Positions 7,710 to 14,959 of a DNA stretch of 22,664 nt are shown piece after piece. Origin of the DNA: an uncultured Lachnospiraceae bacterium (lineage in GTDB: Bacteria > Bacillota > Clostridia > Lachnospirales > Lachnospiraceae). Where the stretch lies: positions 1 to 22,664 of the forward strand of contig CAKSBC010000024.1 in the NCBI GenBank assembly GCA_934438085.1, given 5' to 3'. The first letter of the stretch is position 1, and each line of letters starts with the position of its first letter. The notes beneath the pieces are model-generated. The model was not told the DNA's origin. It saw nothing but the letters and a program-made list of their open reading frames with translations, and made no database searches. The translations under genes were made by a program, and so were the position numbers.

Positions 7710-7824
7710 CATTATGAAAATAATAAAATTGAAGGCGAAAAAGCTGAAAGTTGATTATAAGAAGCTGCGGATATAATGAATATACTGCGGCAGTAAATAT
7801 ACATAAAACAGCAGGAATATAAAT

Positions 7825-8847
7825 ATGGCAAATTCGATAGGAAATATTTTTAGGTTTACGATCTGGGGACAATCACATGCGCCAGCCATAGGAGTTACTA
7901 TGGAAGGACTTCCGGCAGGCATAAAGATCGATCAGGAAAAGCTGCAGAGCTTTTTGGACAGAAGAAGACCGGGACAGAATAAATACTCTACGCCGAGAAA
8001 GGAAAGTGACACGGCAGAATTTATCGCAGGGCTTAATCCTGAAGGACTTACCTGCGGATCGCCCGTTACTGCAGTAATTAAAAACAGTAATACAAAGTCA
8101 TCGGATTACAGTGAGCTTGAATATGTTCCAAGACCTGGACATTCCGATTATCCTGCTATGATAAGGTATGGAGCAGGAAGAGATTTTGCAGGAGGAGGAC
8201 AGTTTTCAGGACGTCTGACTGCACCTTTATGCATTGCCGGTGGAGTTTGTCTGCAGATACTTGAAGACATGAATATTCACATAAGCGCAAGGGCTGTAAT
8301 GATAGGCGGAAAGACAGAGGAAACTGCTATGCTTGAGGCTATAGAGAACGCAAGAGCAGAGGGTGATTCTGTCGGAGGCATTGTTGAGTGTGTTATAGAA
8401 GGGCTTCCGGCAGGTATAGGTGAGCCTATGTTTGACGGAATGGAAAGCCGTATAGCTCAGACTGTATTCGGTATTCCTGCGGTAAAGGGTGTTGAGTTCG
8501 GAAACGGCTTCGGATGCGCTGCCTTAAGAGGAAGTGAAAATAATGATGCATTTTCATATAACGACGGCAGTGTTATTACTAAGACCAATAATCACGGCGG
8601 CATATTGGGTGGCATGACTTCAGCTATGCCTATAGTATTCAGAGCTGTCTTTAAGCCGACTCCGTCAATAGCAAAGGAGCAGGACAGCATTAACATTAAT
8701 ACAGCCGAAAATGTCAAGCTCAGCGTAAAGGGCAGACATGATCCGTGCATAGTACTGAGAGCGGTACCGTGTGTTGAGGCAGCAGCAGCGACGGCGATTT
8801 ATGACGAAATACTTATGGCAAAGGCGTCCGGATTTGAAGCATTCTAA
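7825..8847 (+). CDS. aroC: Chorismate synthase
   Basis: Makes chorismate from EPSP by anti-1,4 elimination, needing reduced FMN (EC 4.2.3.5). The 340-residue protein has SIGNIFRFTIWGQSHA with catalytic His18, RRRPGQNKYSTPRKESD, RPGHSDY, FSGRLTAPLC for FMN and substrate binding, and GGILGGMTSAMPIVFRAVFKP-type sequence near the C-terminal third. The canonical FGESHG is WGQSHA here, a minor departure with the key His kept. The start codon follows a weak AGGAAT site. The 115-base gap after aroA holds only a 20-codon Lys-rich ORF (7714-7776) that I do not regard as a gene, and no terminator is visible in the gap. Confidence 0.95.
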   Translation: MANSIGNIFRFTIWGQSHAPAIGVTMEGLPAGIKIDQEKLQSFLDRRRPGQNKYSTPRKESDTAEFIAGLNPEGLTCGSPVTAVIKNSNTKSSDYSELEYVPRPGHSDYPAMIRYGAGRDFAGGGQFSGRLTAPLCIAGGVCLQILEDMNIHISARAVMIGGKTEETAMLEAIENARAEGDSVGGIVECVIEGLPAGIGEPMFDGMESRIAQTVFGIPAVKGVEFGNGFGCAALRGSENNDAFSYNDGSVITKTNNHGGILGGMTSAMPIVFRAVFKPTPSIAKEQDSININTAENVKLSVKGRHDPCIVLRAVPCVEAAAATAIYDEILMAKASGFEAF

Positions 8848-8886
8848 GAGTAAGAGGCGCAAGTTTTAAGGATACAAGGGGAGAAT

Positions 8887-10038
8887 ATGGCAAGGAGCAT
8901 TGAAGAGCTCAGAAAGAGCATTGATGAGATAGATAAAAGAATAGTAAAGGATATCGAGGAAAGGATGGATGTCGCTGCTGAGATTGCGGCATATAAAAAG
9001 GAGCACGGGCTCCCGACACTCGATCCGAGAAGAGAGCGCGAAAAATTAGCTTCGATAGCTTCAATGGCAAGAGAAGACATAAGACCGTATTATCATGTGC
9101 TTTATTCACTGCTTTTCGAGCTCAGCCGTTCATATCAGAATGAAATCAATAAAAATAACAGTGGCAAGTTCGATGAAATAAGAAAGGCCATAGAGGAAAC
9201 TCCTAAAATGTTCCCTAAGGCAGCAGATGTGGCTTGTCAGGGCGTGGAAGGAGCGTATTCTAGTATTGCCTGCGAGAAGATATTTGCAGCGCCGAATATT
9301 CAGTATTTTAACAGCTTTGAAGGTGTTTTTAATGCTGTAGAAAAGGGCTTCTGTAAATATGGTATTCTTCCTATAGAGAATTCAACTGCAGGAAGCGTTA
9401 AGCAGGTCTATGATCTGATGCTTTCTCATCATTTTTATGTTGTGCGAAGCACAAGGATCAAGATAAATCACTGCCTTGTTGCAAAGCCGGGAACTGATAT
9501 TAAGAATATAAAGGAAATAGTTTCTCATGAGCAGGCACTTAATCAGTGCGAGGAATATTTAAGGAAGCTTGGTGCTGATATAAAGATCACTCCGGTTGAA
9601 AATACTGCTGTGGCGGCACAAATGGTAGCTAATTCCGACAGAAATGATGTTGCAGCTATATCCTCATACCGCTGTGCTGAGCTTTATGGCTTAAAGACTC
9701 TTGAGACCAATATAGCCGACTGCGGAAATAACCATACAAGATTCATCTGCATATCAAAGAAGCCTGAAATATATCCGGGTGCCGACAAGACTTCTCTCAT
9801 GGTAGTTCTTTCCCACAGACCTGGTGCTCTTTATAAGATGCTGGCACGTTTTTATGCTCTCGGCATAAATCTGCAGAAGCTGGAGTCTCGTCCTATTCCT
9901 GAAAGAGATTTTGAATTCATGTTCTACTTTGATCTGGATACCTCCATTTATTCGGACGAGTTTGTGCAGCTTATATGTGATGTAAATGACTGCTGTGAGG
10001 AATTCCAGTATCTCGGAAGCTATAATGAGGTGATCTGA
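8887..10038 (+). CDS. pheA: Bifunctional chorismate mutase / prephenate dehydratase (P-protein)
   Basis: Converts chorismate to prephenate and then to phenylpyruvate, the Phe branch. In the 383-residue protein, residues 1-90 are an AroQ-type helical chorismate mutase (IEELRKSIDEIDKRI start). Residues about 113-290 are the dehydratase with CQGVEGAYSS, LPIENSTAGSV and the catalytic TRF (284-286). Residues about 302-375 are an ACT domain with GAL (313-315) and ESRP (333-336), the motifs that bind Phe in known P-proteins, so feedback inhibition by Phe is expected. AAGGGGAG precedes the ATG. The stop shares one base with the next ATG (TGATG), so translation is probably coupled. It also provides the prephenate used by TyrA. 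A full-length E. coli-like fusion is less usual in Firmicutes, which often split the two functions. Confidence 0.95.
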   Translation: MARSIEELRKSIDEIDKRIVKDIEERMDVAAEIAAYKKEHGLPTLDPRREREKLASIASMAREDIRPYYHVLYSLLFELSRSYQNEINKNNSGKFDEIRKAIEETPKMFPKAADVACQGVEGAYSSIACEKIFAAPNIQYFNSFEGVFNAVEKGFCKYGILPIENSTAGSVKQVYDLMLSHHFYVVRSTRIKINHCLVAKPGTDIKNIKEIVSHEQALNQCEEYLRKLGADIKITPVENTAVAAQMVANSDRNDVAAISSYRCAELYGLKTLETNIADCGNNHTRFICISKKPEIYPGADKTSLMVVLSHRPGALYKMLARFYALGINLQKLESRPIPERDFEFMFYFDLDTSIYSDEFVQLICDVNDCCEEFQYLGSYNEVI

Positions 10039-11264
10039 TGGATAAAAAATTCGGATTGTTGGGAGAAAAGCTCGGACACAGCTATTCTCCGCAGATACAC
10101 GGGCTGTTAAAGGACTATGATTACAAGCTTTATGAAGTGGCAAGGGATGAGGTAAAGAGCTTTCTTGAGACCACAGAGCTTGGCGGTATGAATGTTACCA
10201 TACCGTATAAAAAGACAGTCATGGAGTCATGCGTCTGGCTTTCGGATGTTGCGGCAAAGATGGGAGCTGTCAATACATTAGTAAAGCGAGAGGACGGCTG
10301 GCACGGATATAACACAGATTACTACGGCTTTTGTGAGCTTACTGTCTCAAGCGGAATCAAGGTAGCTGACAAAAAATGCCTTGTATTAGGAAGCGGAGGC
10401 GCTTCGAATACTGTATGTCATGCGCTTAAGGATCTCGGAGCTTCTGAGGTGATCGTTATAAGCAGAAGCGGCGAGAATAATTATGATAATATAGCCCGCC
10501 ACAAGGATGCAAAGATAATCGTAAATACCACACCGGTAGGAATGTATCCGAATAACGGAAGCGCAGCAGTGGATCTTAAGCTGTTTACTGAATGCGAAGG
10601 TGTGCTGGATGTTATCTATAATCCGGCAAGGACAGCGCTCTTATTACAAGCCGAGGAGCTTTCAATACCTCATGCGGGAGGGCTCTATATGCTTGTGGCA
10701 CAGGCAAAAAAGAGCGCTGAGCTATTTACAGATACTGTAATCAAGGATGATGTCATAGCGAAAATTACAAAAAAATTAGAGGCTGATATGCAGAATATCA
10801 TTCTTATAGGCATGCCGGGATCGGGTAAAAGCTCTATAGGAATGAAGCTTTCTGAGCTTTGCGGAAAAAGGCTTATAGAAGCTGATGCAGAGATTGAGAA
10901 AAAGGCAGGTAAGGACATTCCTTCCATATTCAGAGAGTCCGGAGAGGAAGAATTCCGCAGGATAGAGACTGAGGTATTAAAAGAGGCAGGAAAGCTATCA
11001 GGCTGTATCATATCGACCGGAGGCGGATGCATTACCAGAAAGGAAAATTATCCTTTACTGCACCAAAACGGAAGGATAGTGTGGATAAAGAGGGACATTT
11101 CCAGGCTTCCTGTGGATGGAAGACCAATATCGCAGTCAAATCCGTTAGAGAAGCTTTATGAAGAAAGAAAGGATAAGTATGAGGCTTTTGCCGATGCCGT
11201 TATAGAAAATGACGGAACAGTGGAAAAAGCGGCAGAGGAAATACTTGAGATGATTCAAAAATGA
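10038..11264 (+). CDS. aroE-aroK: Shikimate dehydrogenase - shikimate kinase fusion
   Basis: A 408-residue fusion of two consecutive pathway enzymes. Residues 1-248 are shikimate dehydrogenase (EC 1.1.1.25). It has the substrate motif LGHSYSPQIHG, NVTIPYK with the catalytic Lys58, NTDYYG with D94, the dinucleotide loop GSGGAS (118-123), VNTTPVGMYP and a C-terminal GGLYMLVAQA. Residues about 251-408 are shikimate kinase (EC 2.7.1.71) with Walker A GMPGSGKSS (258-266), EADAEIE (281-287), IFRESGEEEFRRIE, STGGG (326-330) and the GRP of the lid region (361-363). The join is the short KKLEADM linker with no stop or frameshift. Both halves keep their catalytic residues, so both are probably active. 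The dehydroquinase aroQ overlaps by four bases (ATGA), so steps 3, 4 and 5 are encoded side by side. Confidence 0.95.
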   Translation: MDKKFGLLGEKLGHSYSPQIHGLLKDYDYKLYEVARDEVKSFLETTELGGMNVTIPYKKTVMESCVWLSDVAAKMGAVNTLVKREDGWHGYNTDYYGFCELTVSSGIKVADKKCLVLGSGGASNTVCHALKDLGASEVIVISRSGENNYDNIARHKDAKIIVNTTPVGMYPNNGSAAVDLKLFTECEGVLDVIYNPARTALLLQAEELSIPHAGGLYMLVAQAKKSAELFTDTVIKDDVIAKITKKLEADMQNIILIGMPGSGKSSIGMKLSELCGKRLIEADAEIEKKAGKDIPSIFRESGEEEFRRIETEVLKEAGKLSGCIISTGGGCITRKENYPLLHQNGRIVWIKRDISRLPVDGRPISQSNPLEKLYEERKDKYEAFADAVIENDGTVEKAAEEILEMIQK

Positions 11265-11698
11265 AAATACTTGTTATTAACGGACCAAATCTCAACATGC
11301 TCGGCATAAGAGAGCCGGCAATATACGGAAATCAGAATTATGCCGCATTGACAGCCTATGTCGAAGAGGTGTGTGCTGAGCATAATGCTGAATGTGAGAT
11401 CTTTCAGAGCAATCATGAGGGTTCAATAGTTGACCGCATTCAGCAGGCATATTTCGATAAGTTTGACGGCATCGTTATTAATCCTGCCGCATACACACAT
11501 ACGAGTGTGGCTATACTTGATGCGCTTAAGGCGGTCTCTATTCCTGCAGTCGAGGTGCACCTTTCAAAGGTCAGTGAGAGAGAGTCCTTCAGACAGATAT
11601 CCTATGCCGGAATGGCCTGTGTCAAGACCTATGCAGGTTACGGCTTTGAGGGCTATAAGAAGGCTGTGGAGTATCTCATTGAGAATGTAAAAGCATGA
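11261..11698 (+). CDS. aroQ: 3-dehydroquinate dehydratase, type II
   Basis: Dehydrates 3-dehydroquinate to 3-dehydroshikimate (EC 4.2.1.10). The 145-residue length is typical of the dodecameric type II enzyme, which is unrelated to type I AroD. Visible are the flavodoxin-like start ILVINGPNLNMLGIREPAIYG with the catalytic Arg17 and Tyr22, the FQSNHEG loop, NPAAYTHTS with substrate-contacting residues, and EVHLSKVSERESFR with catalytic His100. The ATG overlaps the aroE-aroK stop in ATGA, so it is likely translated by re-initiation. It is the last gene of the operon; a strong terminator begins 41 bases after its stop. Confidence 0.96.
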   Translation: MKILVINGPNLNMLGIREPAIYGNQNYAALTAYVEEVCAEHNAECEIFQSNHEGSIVDRIQQAYFDKFDGIVINPAAYTHTSVAILDALKAVSIPAVEVHLSKVSERESFRQISYAGMACVKTYAGYGFEGYKKAVEYLIENVKA

Positions 11699-11739
11699 AA
11701 ATCTTATTTTACATTGTTTCAACATCATGATAATGTTTA

Positions 11740-11774
11740 AGCGGCAGAGTCTTTTAGGACTATGCCGCTTTTTA
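11740..11774 (+). terminator. Terminator of the aromatic operon
   Basis: The stem AGCGGCA-G-AGTC (11740-11751) pairs with GACT-A-TGCCGCT (11758-11769) around one mismatch, with loop TTTTAG, and is followed by a run of T. It is the only good terminator between the attenuator and the next gene, which supports one transcript of about 8.5 kb. Confidence 0.8.
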
Positions 11775-11837
11775 TACTTTTAGCATTTTGAACATGGATA
11801 ATTATGCTGATCAATAGTAATCGGAGGGAATAGAAAT

Positions 11838-12515
11838 ATGGCAAAACAGATATGGAAGGGCGGAAATATGGTTTATCCCGTGCCGGCTGTAATGGTAAGT
11901 GTCGGCAATAAAGCCGGACAGACAAATATATTTACAGTTGCTTGGACCGGAAATGTATGTACAAATCCGCCGATGGTATATATTTCAGTAAGACCTGAAA
12001 GATATTCTTATGAATTTATTGAAGAAACAGGCGAGTTTGTTCTTAACCTGACTACAGAAAAGCTTACAAAGGCTACAGATTTTTGCGGTGTGCGTTCGGG
12101 AAGAGATATTGATAAATGGACAGAATGCGGGCTTACTAAAGAAAAGGCGGCAAAGCTTGAGTATGCACCGCTTATAAAAGAAAGTCCTGTAAATATTGAG
12201 TGCCGCGTAAAGCAGTCTCTTGATCTCGGAAGCCACAGAATGTATATTGCAGACGTTTTGTCAGTTGATGCAGATGAAGCTTATTTGGATGAAAAGGGCA
12301 GCTTCAGACTCGATAAGGCAGATCTGATAGCGTATTCACACGGTGATTACATGAGCCTCGGAGAAAAGCTCGGCAGCTTCGGTTATTCTGTAAGAAAGCC
12401 TGCTGCAAAAGATAAAACATCGGCAGCTTCTAAAAAAACATCAAAAAAGACAGTAAAAAAGAAAGAGCCTGCAAATCTTAAAAAGGTGCAGGCAAAAAGA
12501 AAAACTCAAAAATAG
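11838..12515 (+). CDS. Flavin reductase-like FMN-binding protein with Lys-rich tail
   Basis: Residues 1-185 match the flavin reductase / flavoredoxin split-barrel family. The order seen is PVPAVMVSVG near the start, NIFTVAWTGNVCTNPPMVYISVRPERYS (FMN-binding region), FVLNLTTEKL, DFCGVRSGRD and the late GSHRMYIADVLSVDAD strand. Such proteins bind FMN and act as flavin reductases or small electron carriers; the substrate is unknown here. The odd part is residues about 187-225, a low-complexity tail of Lys, Ala, Thr and Ser resembling histone H1 or bacterial HU/H1-like tails, which the family core does not need. GGAGGG (11823-11828) lies nine bases before the ATG. The gene stands alone after the aromatic operon terminator and converges with the CAP gene, leaving only 17 bases between stops. 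Confidence 0.85.
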   Translation: MAKQIWKGGNMVYPVPAVMVSVGNKAGQTNIFTVAWTGNVCTNPPMVYISVRPERYSYEFIEETGEFVLNLTTEKLTKATDFCGVRSGRDIDKWTECGLTKEKAAKLEYAPLIKESPVNIECRVKQSLDLGSHRMYIADVLSVDADEAYLDEKGSFRLDKADLIAYSHGDYMSLGEKLGSFGYSVRKPAAKDKTSAASKKTSKKTVKKKEPANLKKVQAKRKTQK

Positions 12516-12532
12516 AAGACTTCGCTGTGAGC

Positions 12533-13069
12533 TTACGGCCAGGTGCAAAATTCCTGAACCCAGACAGTACCTGTTGAAGCTCTGATAAAGCATACACCGA
12601 GCTCTTTAAAGTCAGGGTTTAAGATATTGGCTCTGTGACCGTCGGAAGCCATCCATGCGGCAACGACCTTTTCAGGCGAATCGAAACCGTTGGCGAGGTT
12701 TTCACCTACGGCAATATAGCCCGGACATCCGGCATCGTCGAAGGCTGTATAGAAGCTTCGTCCGTCAGGTCTGTCATGGCTGAAGCTCTGAGCGGCTTCG
12801 TTGGCTCTGATCCTTGCAGCATTGGCGTCATTGTCACTCCATATAAGAGCAGGAACACCGTTACTTACTCTTTCGTTGTTTACAAGCTCAAGCACCTTTT
12901 TTGTAAATGCATCTTCCTGAGATATTACATAGACAGCACCGAATTTCACTGCACCTGCTGCAGCTATAGGAAATACTGCCGAGACTGAAAAAACAGCGGA
13001 TAAAAGTAATGCCATTGCGCAGCGAAAGGCTGATTTAAGTCTGAAGTTTTTATAATTTCTATTAGGCAT
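12533..13069 (-). CDS. Secreted CAP-domain (SCP/PR-1-like) protein
   Basis: A 178-residue exported protein. Residues 1 to about 39 form a signal peptide: a basic start (PNRNYKNFRLKSAFR), a hydrophobic core, then AAAGA as a likely cleavage region. The rest is a minimal CAP domain. Residues H98 (SHDRPDGRSF), E123 (GENLANG), H145 (SDGHRANILN) and E173 (WVQEF) correspond to the CAP cavity tetrad. Family roles are diverse and the biochemical function is unproven in most bacteria, though YkwD-like proteins of Firmicutes are cell-surface and sporulation or stress linked. There is no cell-wall anchor motif or repeat. GGGAGGA precedes the start. The three Cys residues (115, 160, 175) may include a disulphide pair. 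Confidence 0.88.
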   Translation of the reverse strand: MPNRNYKNFRLKSAFRCAMALLLSAVFSVSAVFPIAAAGAVKFGAVYVISQEDAFTKKVLELVNNERVSNGVPALIWSDNDANAARIRANEAAQSFSHDRPDGRSFYTAFDDAGCPGYIAVGENLANGFDSPEKVVAAWMASDGHRANILNPDFKELGVCFIRASTGTVWVQEFCTWP

Positions 13070-13298
13070 GATCGTCCTCCCTGCTGCTTATTTAATAAGA
13101 CTATTGTATCATGGCATAGTGTCGTTTAGTGGATATTTACATGCCAAAAGTGTATAAAAGTGCATAAAAAATGCATTTAATATACAGAATCATTTATTTT
13201 TGATACAATTGACCGGGCGGGTAGTAAAAATTATTACAGTGAAAATAATTACAGTACAAGCTGAACGAAATATTTAATTAGAAAAATAGGAGTAATAT

Positions 13299-13547
13299 AT
13301 GTTTGAAAATATAGAAATGATGTTTAAATTAAAAAAAGCATGGGGCACTTTTTCAAAAAATCATCCCGGAGTAGCAGGCTTCTTCGGTCAGGTAGGACGC
13401 CGAGGCATCGGTGAAGGTGCGGTGCTGGATATGAAGATAAGCTATCCTGACGGAACACATCTTGAGACCAATATGCGTGTAAATCAGGAAGATCTGGAGC
13501 TTGTGCAGATGCTTAGAGAGCTTGCGGCAAAACAGCAGAAAAAGTAA
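13299..13547 (+). CDS. Small conserved-looking hypothetical protein
   Basis: An 82-residue protein whose family I do not recognise. It has an amphipathic N-terminal helix (FENIEMMFKLKKAWGTFSKN), a Gly-rich turn (GFFGQVGRRGIGEGAV), a likely beta hairpin (VLDMKISYPDGTHLETNMRV) and a C-terminal helix ending in AAKQQKK. No transmembrane segment, Cys pair or DNA-binding motif is clear. AGGAG precedes the ATG at a good distance and a strong terminator follows about 64 bases after the stop, so it looks like a real monocistronic gene. A possible promoter is TTGACC (13209-13214) with a 17-base spacer to TATTAC (13232-13237), which is a weak match. Confidence 0.7.
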   Translation: MFENIEMMFKLKKAWGTFSKNHPGVAGFFGQVGRRGIGEGAVLDMKISYPDGTHLETNMRVNQEDLELVQMLRELAAKQQKK

Positions 13548-13610
13548 TATTGCTGTTTGTGAAAGTGCGAATTACTTAAAATCGAATAAAACAAAATGAT
13601 ATGAAAATAT

Positions 13611-13653
13611 AAGATCCGGCAGTTGCTTAATTTTAGGCCTGCCGGATCTTTTT
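13611..13653. terminator. Strong terminator between the 82-aa gene and ppiB
   Basis: A perfect 12-bp stem AAGATCCGGCAG (13611-13622) with CTGCCGGATCTT (13639-13650) is followed on the plus strand by a T run. On the minus strand the stem is followed by ATATTTT, so it may serve both converging genes. Confidence 0.85.
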
Positions 13654-13706
13654 GCCAACAGATCACATTGTCGGCTGTATTAAAATGTATAAGTATTTAA
13701 GCTTAA

Positions 13707-14225
13707 TCAGAGTGTTTCAGGCTCATCAAAATCCTGTCCGAAGGTCTCAACAGTAACTGTCTTCATTATCTGATCCTCACGAGGTCTGTCACTGTAGTCT
13801 GTAGCAACTCCTGCAATTTTATCTACTGTATCCATGCCTTCGGTAACCTTTCCGAAAGCTGCGTAAGCACCGTCAAGGTGAGGAGCATCCTGATGCATGA
13901 TGAAGAACTGGCTTCCTGCTGAATCAGGGAACATTGATCTTGCCATGGAGATAACGCCTCTTGCATGCTTTAAGTCATTCTTGAATCCGTTCTGACCGAA
14001 CTCACCCTTAATGCTGTAGCCAGGGCCGCCCATACCTGTTCCGTCAGGATCACCGCCCTGAATCATGAATCCCGGAATAACTCTGTGGAAGATAGTGCCG
14101 TCATAGAAATTATGATTAATAAGGCTGATGAAGTTCTTTACTGTGTTAGGAGCTATATCAGGATAAAGCTCAACCTTTATCATGTCTCCGTTTTCCATTG
14201 TGATAGTAACTATAGGGTTCTGCAT
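13707..14225 (-). CDS. ppiB: Cyclophilin-type peptidyl-prolyl cis-trans isomerase
   Basis: Cytosolic proline isomerase (EC 5.2.1.8) assisting protein folding; no signal peptide is present. The 172-residue single cyclophilin domain shows APNTVKNF, FHRVIPGFMIQGGDP with catalytic Arg48 and Gln56, SMARSMFPDSAGSQFFI with Phe107-Phe108, and HLDGAYAAFGKV. The Trp of eukaryotic cyclosporin-sensitive forms is replaced by His116, as in many bacterial cyclophilins. AAAGGAGG lies eight bases before the start. A possible promoter is on the minus strand at 14308-14335. It is not in an operon with its neighbours. Confidence 0.95.
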   Translation of the reverse strand: MQNPIVTITMENGDMIKVELYPDIAPNTVKNFISLINHNFYDGTIFHRVIPGFMIQGGDPDGTGMGGPGYSIKGEFGQNGFKNDLKHARGVISMARSMFPDSAGSQFFIMHQDAPHLDGAYAAFGKVTEGMDTVDKIAGVATDYSDRPREDQIMKTVTVETFGQDFDEPETL

Positions 14226-14307
14226 TGCTGTGCCCTCCTTTATTATTATGATATCCTGCGCAACAGCAGCTAAGGCTTATGCCGGCTGAAGATAATGCGC
14301 TTTTAAT

Positions 14308-14335
14308 TCTATACTATTTCAAGTGCTTTTATCAA
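14308..14335 (-). promoter_or_regulatory. Possible promoter of ppiB
   Basis: On the minus strand, TTGATA (plus 14330-14335) and TATAGA (plus 14308-14313) are 16 bases apart. The -35 matches five of six and the -10 four of six. It lies about 80 bases upstream of the start codon. Confidence 0.4.
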
Positions 14336-14347
14336 GCTTTGCAGATA

Positions 14348-14890
14348 TTATTCGACTCTTGATAAAAGGCCTGTTTCTGAATCCATTATAAAGCCGTTTA
14401 TTCTAACGTCCTTTGGCATCAGCGGATGCTCTTTAAGAGCCCTTACAGTCTCATGAACAGAGTTTTCAACAGTGTCAAAGCCGCCGAGCCATTTTTCAAG
14501 ATCTATTCCGCTGTGACGGACGATGTCAATATGCTGTTTGTCAATGCCGCGTTCTACAAGCTTTTCAAGCATTTCATTTCCGTCCATGCCCTGAACTCCG
14601 CAGTCTGTGTGTCCGATGACCATGACCTCTTCAACACCAAGCTCAAGAATACCCACCAACAGGCTGCGCACAACAGAACCGTAAGGATGAGTAGTGACTC
14701 CGCCGGCATTTTTAATCAGCTTGGCGTCACCGTTTTTGATTCCCAAGGCTGCAGGAAGCAGCTCAGTAAGTCTGGTGTCCATACATGTAAGTATGGCAAG
14801 CTTTTTATCGGGATATTTGCTTGTAAGGTAAGGCTCATAGCCCTTGTCCTCTACAAAACGCCTGTTATATTCCATTATTTCATCAATCAT
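14348..14890 (-). CDS. Beta-class carbonic anhydrase
   Basis: Zinc enzyme interconverting CO2 and bicarbonate (EC 4.2.1.1). The 180-residue protein has the beta-class motif CMDTR (C36, D38, R40) and HTDCG (H94, C97), giving the Cys-His-Cys zinc site and the Asp-Arg dyad. NAGGVTTHPYGSVVRSL follows the family pattern between them. The short length and motif spelling (CMDTRL, KNAGG) resemble the small clade-D beta enzymes of Gram-positive bacteria; that subgrouping is an inference. Bicarbonate is needed by biotin-dependent carboxylases. AAGGTGA precedes the ATG. It lies 69 bases downstream of dapF on the same strand with no clear terminator between, so read-through from panE-dapF is possible. 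Confidence 0.93.
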   Translation of the reverse strand: MIDEIMEYNRRFVEDKGYEPYLTSKYPDKKLAILTCMDTRLTELLPAALGIKNGDAKLIKNAGGVTTHPYGSVVRSLLVGILELGVEEVMVIGHTDCGVQGMDGNEMLEKLVERGIDKQHIDIVRHSGIDLEKWLGGFDTVENSVHETVRALKEHPLMPKDVRINGFIMDSETGLLSRVE

Positions 14891-14959
14891 ATTGTAGTCA
14901 CCTTAATTTTATCTATCATATTGGTGTAAATTCAATGCAATCATGTTCAGACTATAATA

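Noticed and set aside
7714..7776. Lys-rich 20-codon ORF between aroA and aroC
   Set aside because: No ribosome site and low-complexity A-rich sequence; likely chance.
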